Shown here in pieces: positions 63,877-64,000 of a DNA stretch of 64,000 nucleotides. How positions within the stretch are numbered: the first letter of the stretch is position 1; each line of letters opens with the position of its first letter. This DNA is from Actinomadura syzygii (GTDB lineage Bacteria; Actinomycetota; Actinomycetes; Streptosporangiales; Streptosporangiaceae), in contig NZ_VSFF01000014.1 of assembly GCF_008085905.1 (NCBI RefSeq), positions 310,001 through 374,000 on the forward strand. The letters are read 5' to 3'. The translations under genes and the position numbers were made by a program. The notes under the pieces are model-generated. The model searched no databases. It was not told where the DNA came from and saw only the letters and a program-made list of their open reading frames with translations.

Positions 63877-64000
63877 GCGCGGCGGCGGACGAAAAAAAAT
63901 CCATCGCGGTGGCGGCGGCCTCTCGGCGCGCCGCCGCCACCCCTAAAGACCCCAGCCCACCCGTGAACGCGACCTTGCCGACGCCTTTGGCGCGCTCTAA

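Overview
The window is chromosomal DNA from a high-GC actinomycete. The order guaA, choD-like, guaB3, guaB2, DUF5319, rsdA-like, sigD, groEL1, groES, tsaD, rimI, tsaB, tsaE, alr, nnr, glmS follows the Mycobacterium tuberculosis Rv3396c-Rv3436c region. WhiJ-type XRE/DUF397 sets and secreted M43 proteases point to a sporulating relative; Actinomadura/Thermomonosporaceae is my inference only. No rRNA, tRNA, CRISPR array or insertion sequence was recognised.

Layout. (1) 1-5393, minus: two tandem GT2/TagF-type wall-polymer transferases, the first cut by the window edge. (2) 5544-14130: a peroxide-defence locus, oxyR far from ahpC-ahpD, separated by an accessory block holding a coupled STAND/TPR ATPase and phosphotransferase, a WhiJ-like XRE/DUF397 pair, an RsbW-like ATPase and a secreted inhibitor-like protein. 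A perfect OxyR-type box lies before ahpC. (3) 14182-18791: guaA, then two paralogous secreted M43 metalloproteases around an AlkD-like DNA repair gene. (4) 19012-28364: gabD2 and a ChoD-like GMC oxidoreductase, a TetR gene, a DHA2 exporter divergent from a double-TetR protein, and glpD. (5) 28472-37452: guaB3, guaB2, DUF5319, sigD with its anti-sigma factor, groES-groEL1 under CIRCE, and a THUMP-like methyltransferase. (6) 38101-45030: a long coiled-coil protein with 11-residue repeats, an aminoglycoside-phosphotransferase-fold protein, a two-component system and an MMPL transporter. (7) 45141-52948: the t6A tRNA-modification set (tsaD, tsaB, tsaE) with rimI, alr and the bifunctional NAD(P)HX repair enzyme. 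(8) 53189-56928: a second XRE gene with two DUF397 genes and an ABC-2 exporter. (9) 57093-60001: glmS and coaA, divergent. (10) 60181-63876: an accessory end with a degenerate tyrosine recombinase and a three-gene cassette (RhiA-like protein, unknown 134-residue protein, trypsin-fold protease) behind a perfect operator-like palindrome.

The backbone is housekeeping: purine synthesis, folding, t6A, wall precursors and CoA. The accessory islands are the least explained parts. The best candidates for something undescribed are the RhiA-like/protease cassette, the STAND-ATPase/kinase pair, the double-TetR regulator and the hendecad-repeat protein.
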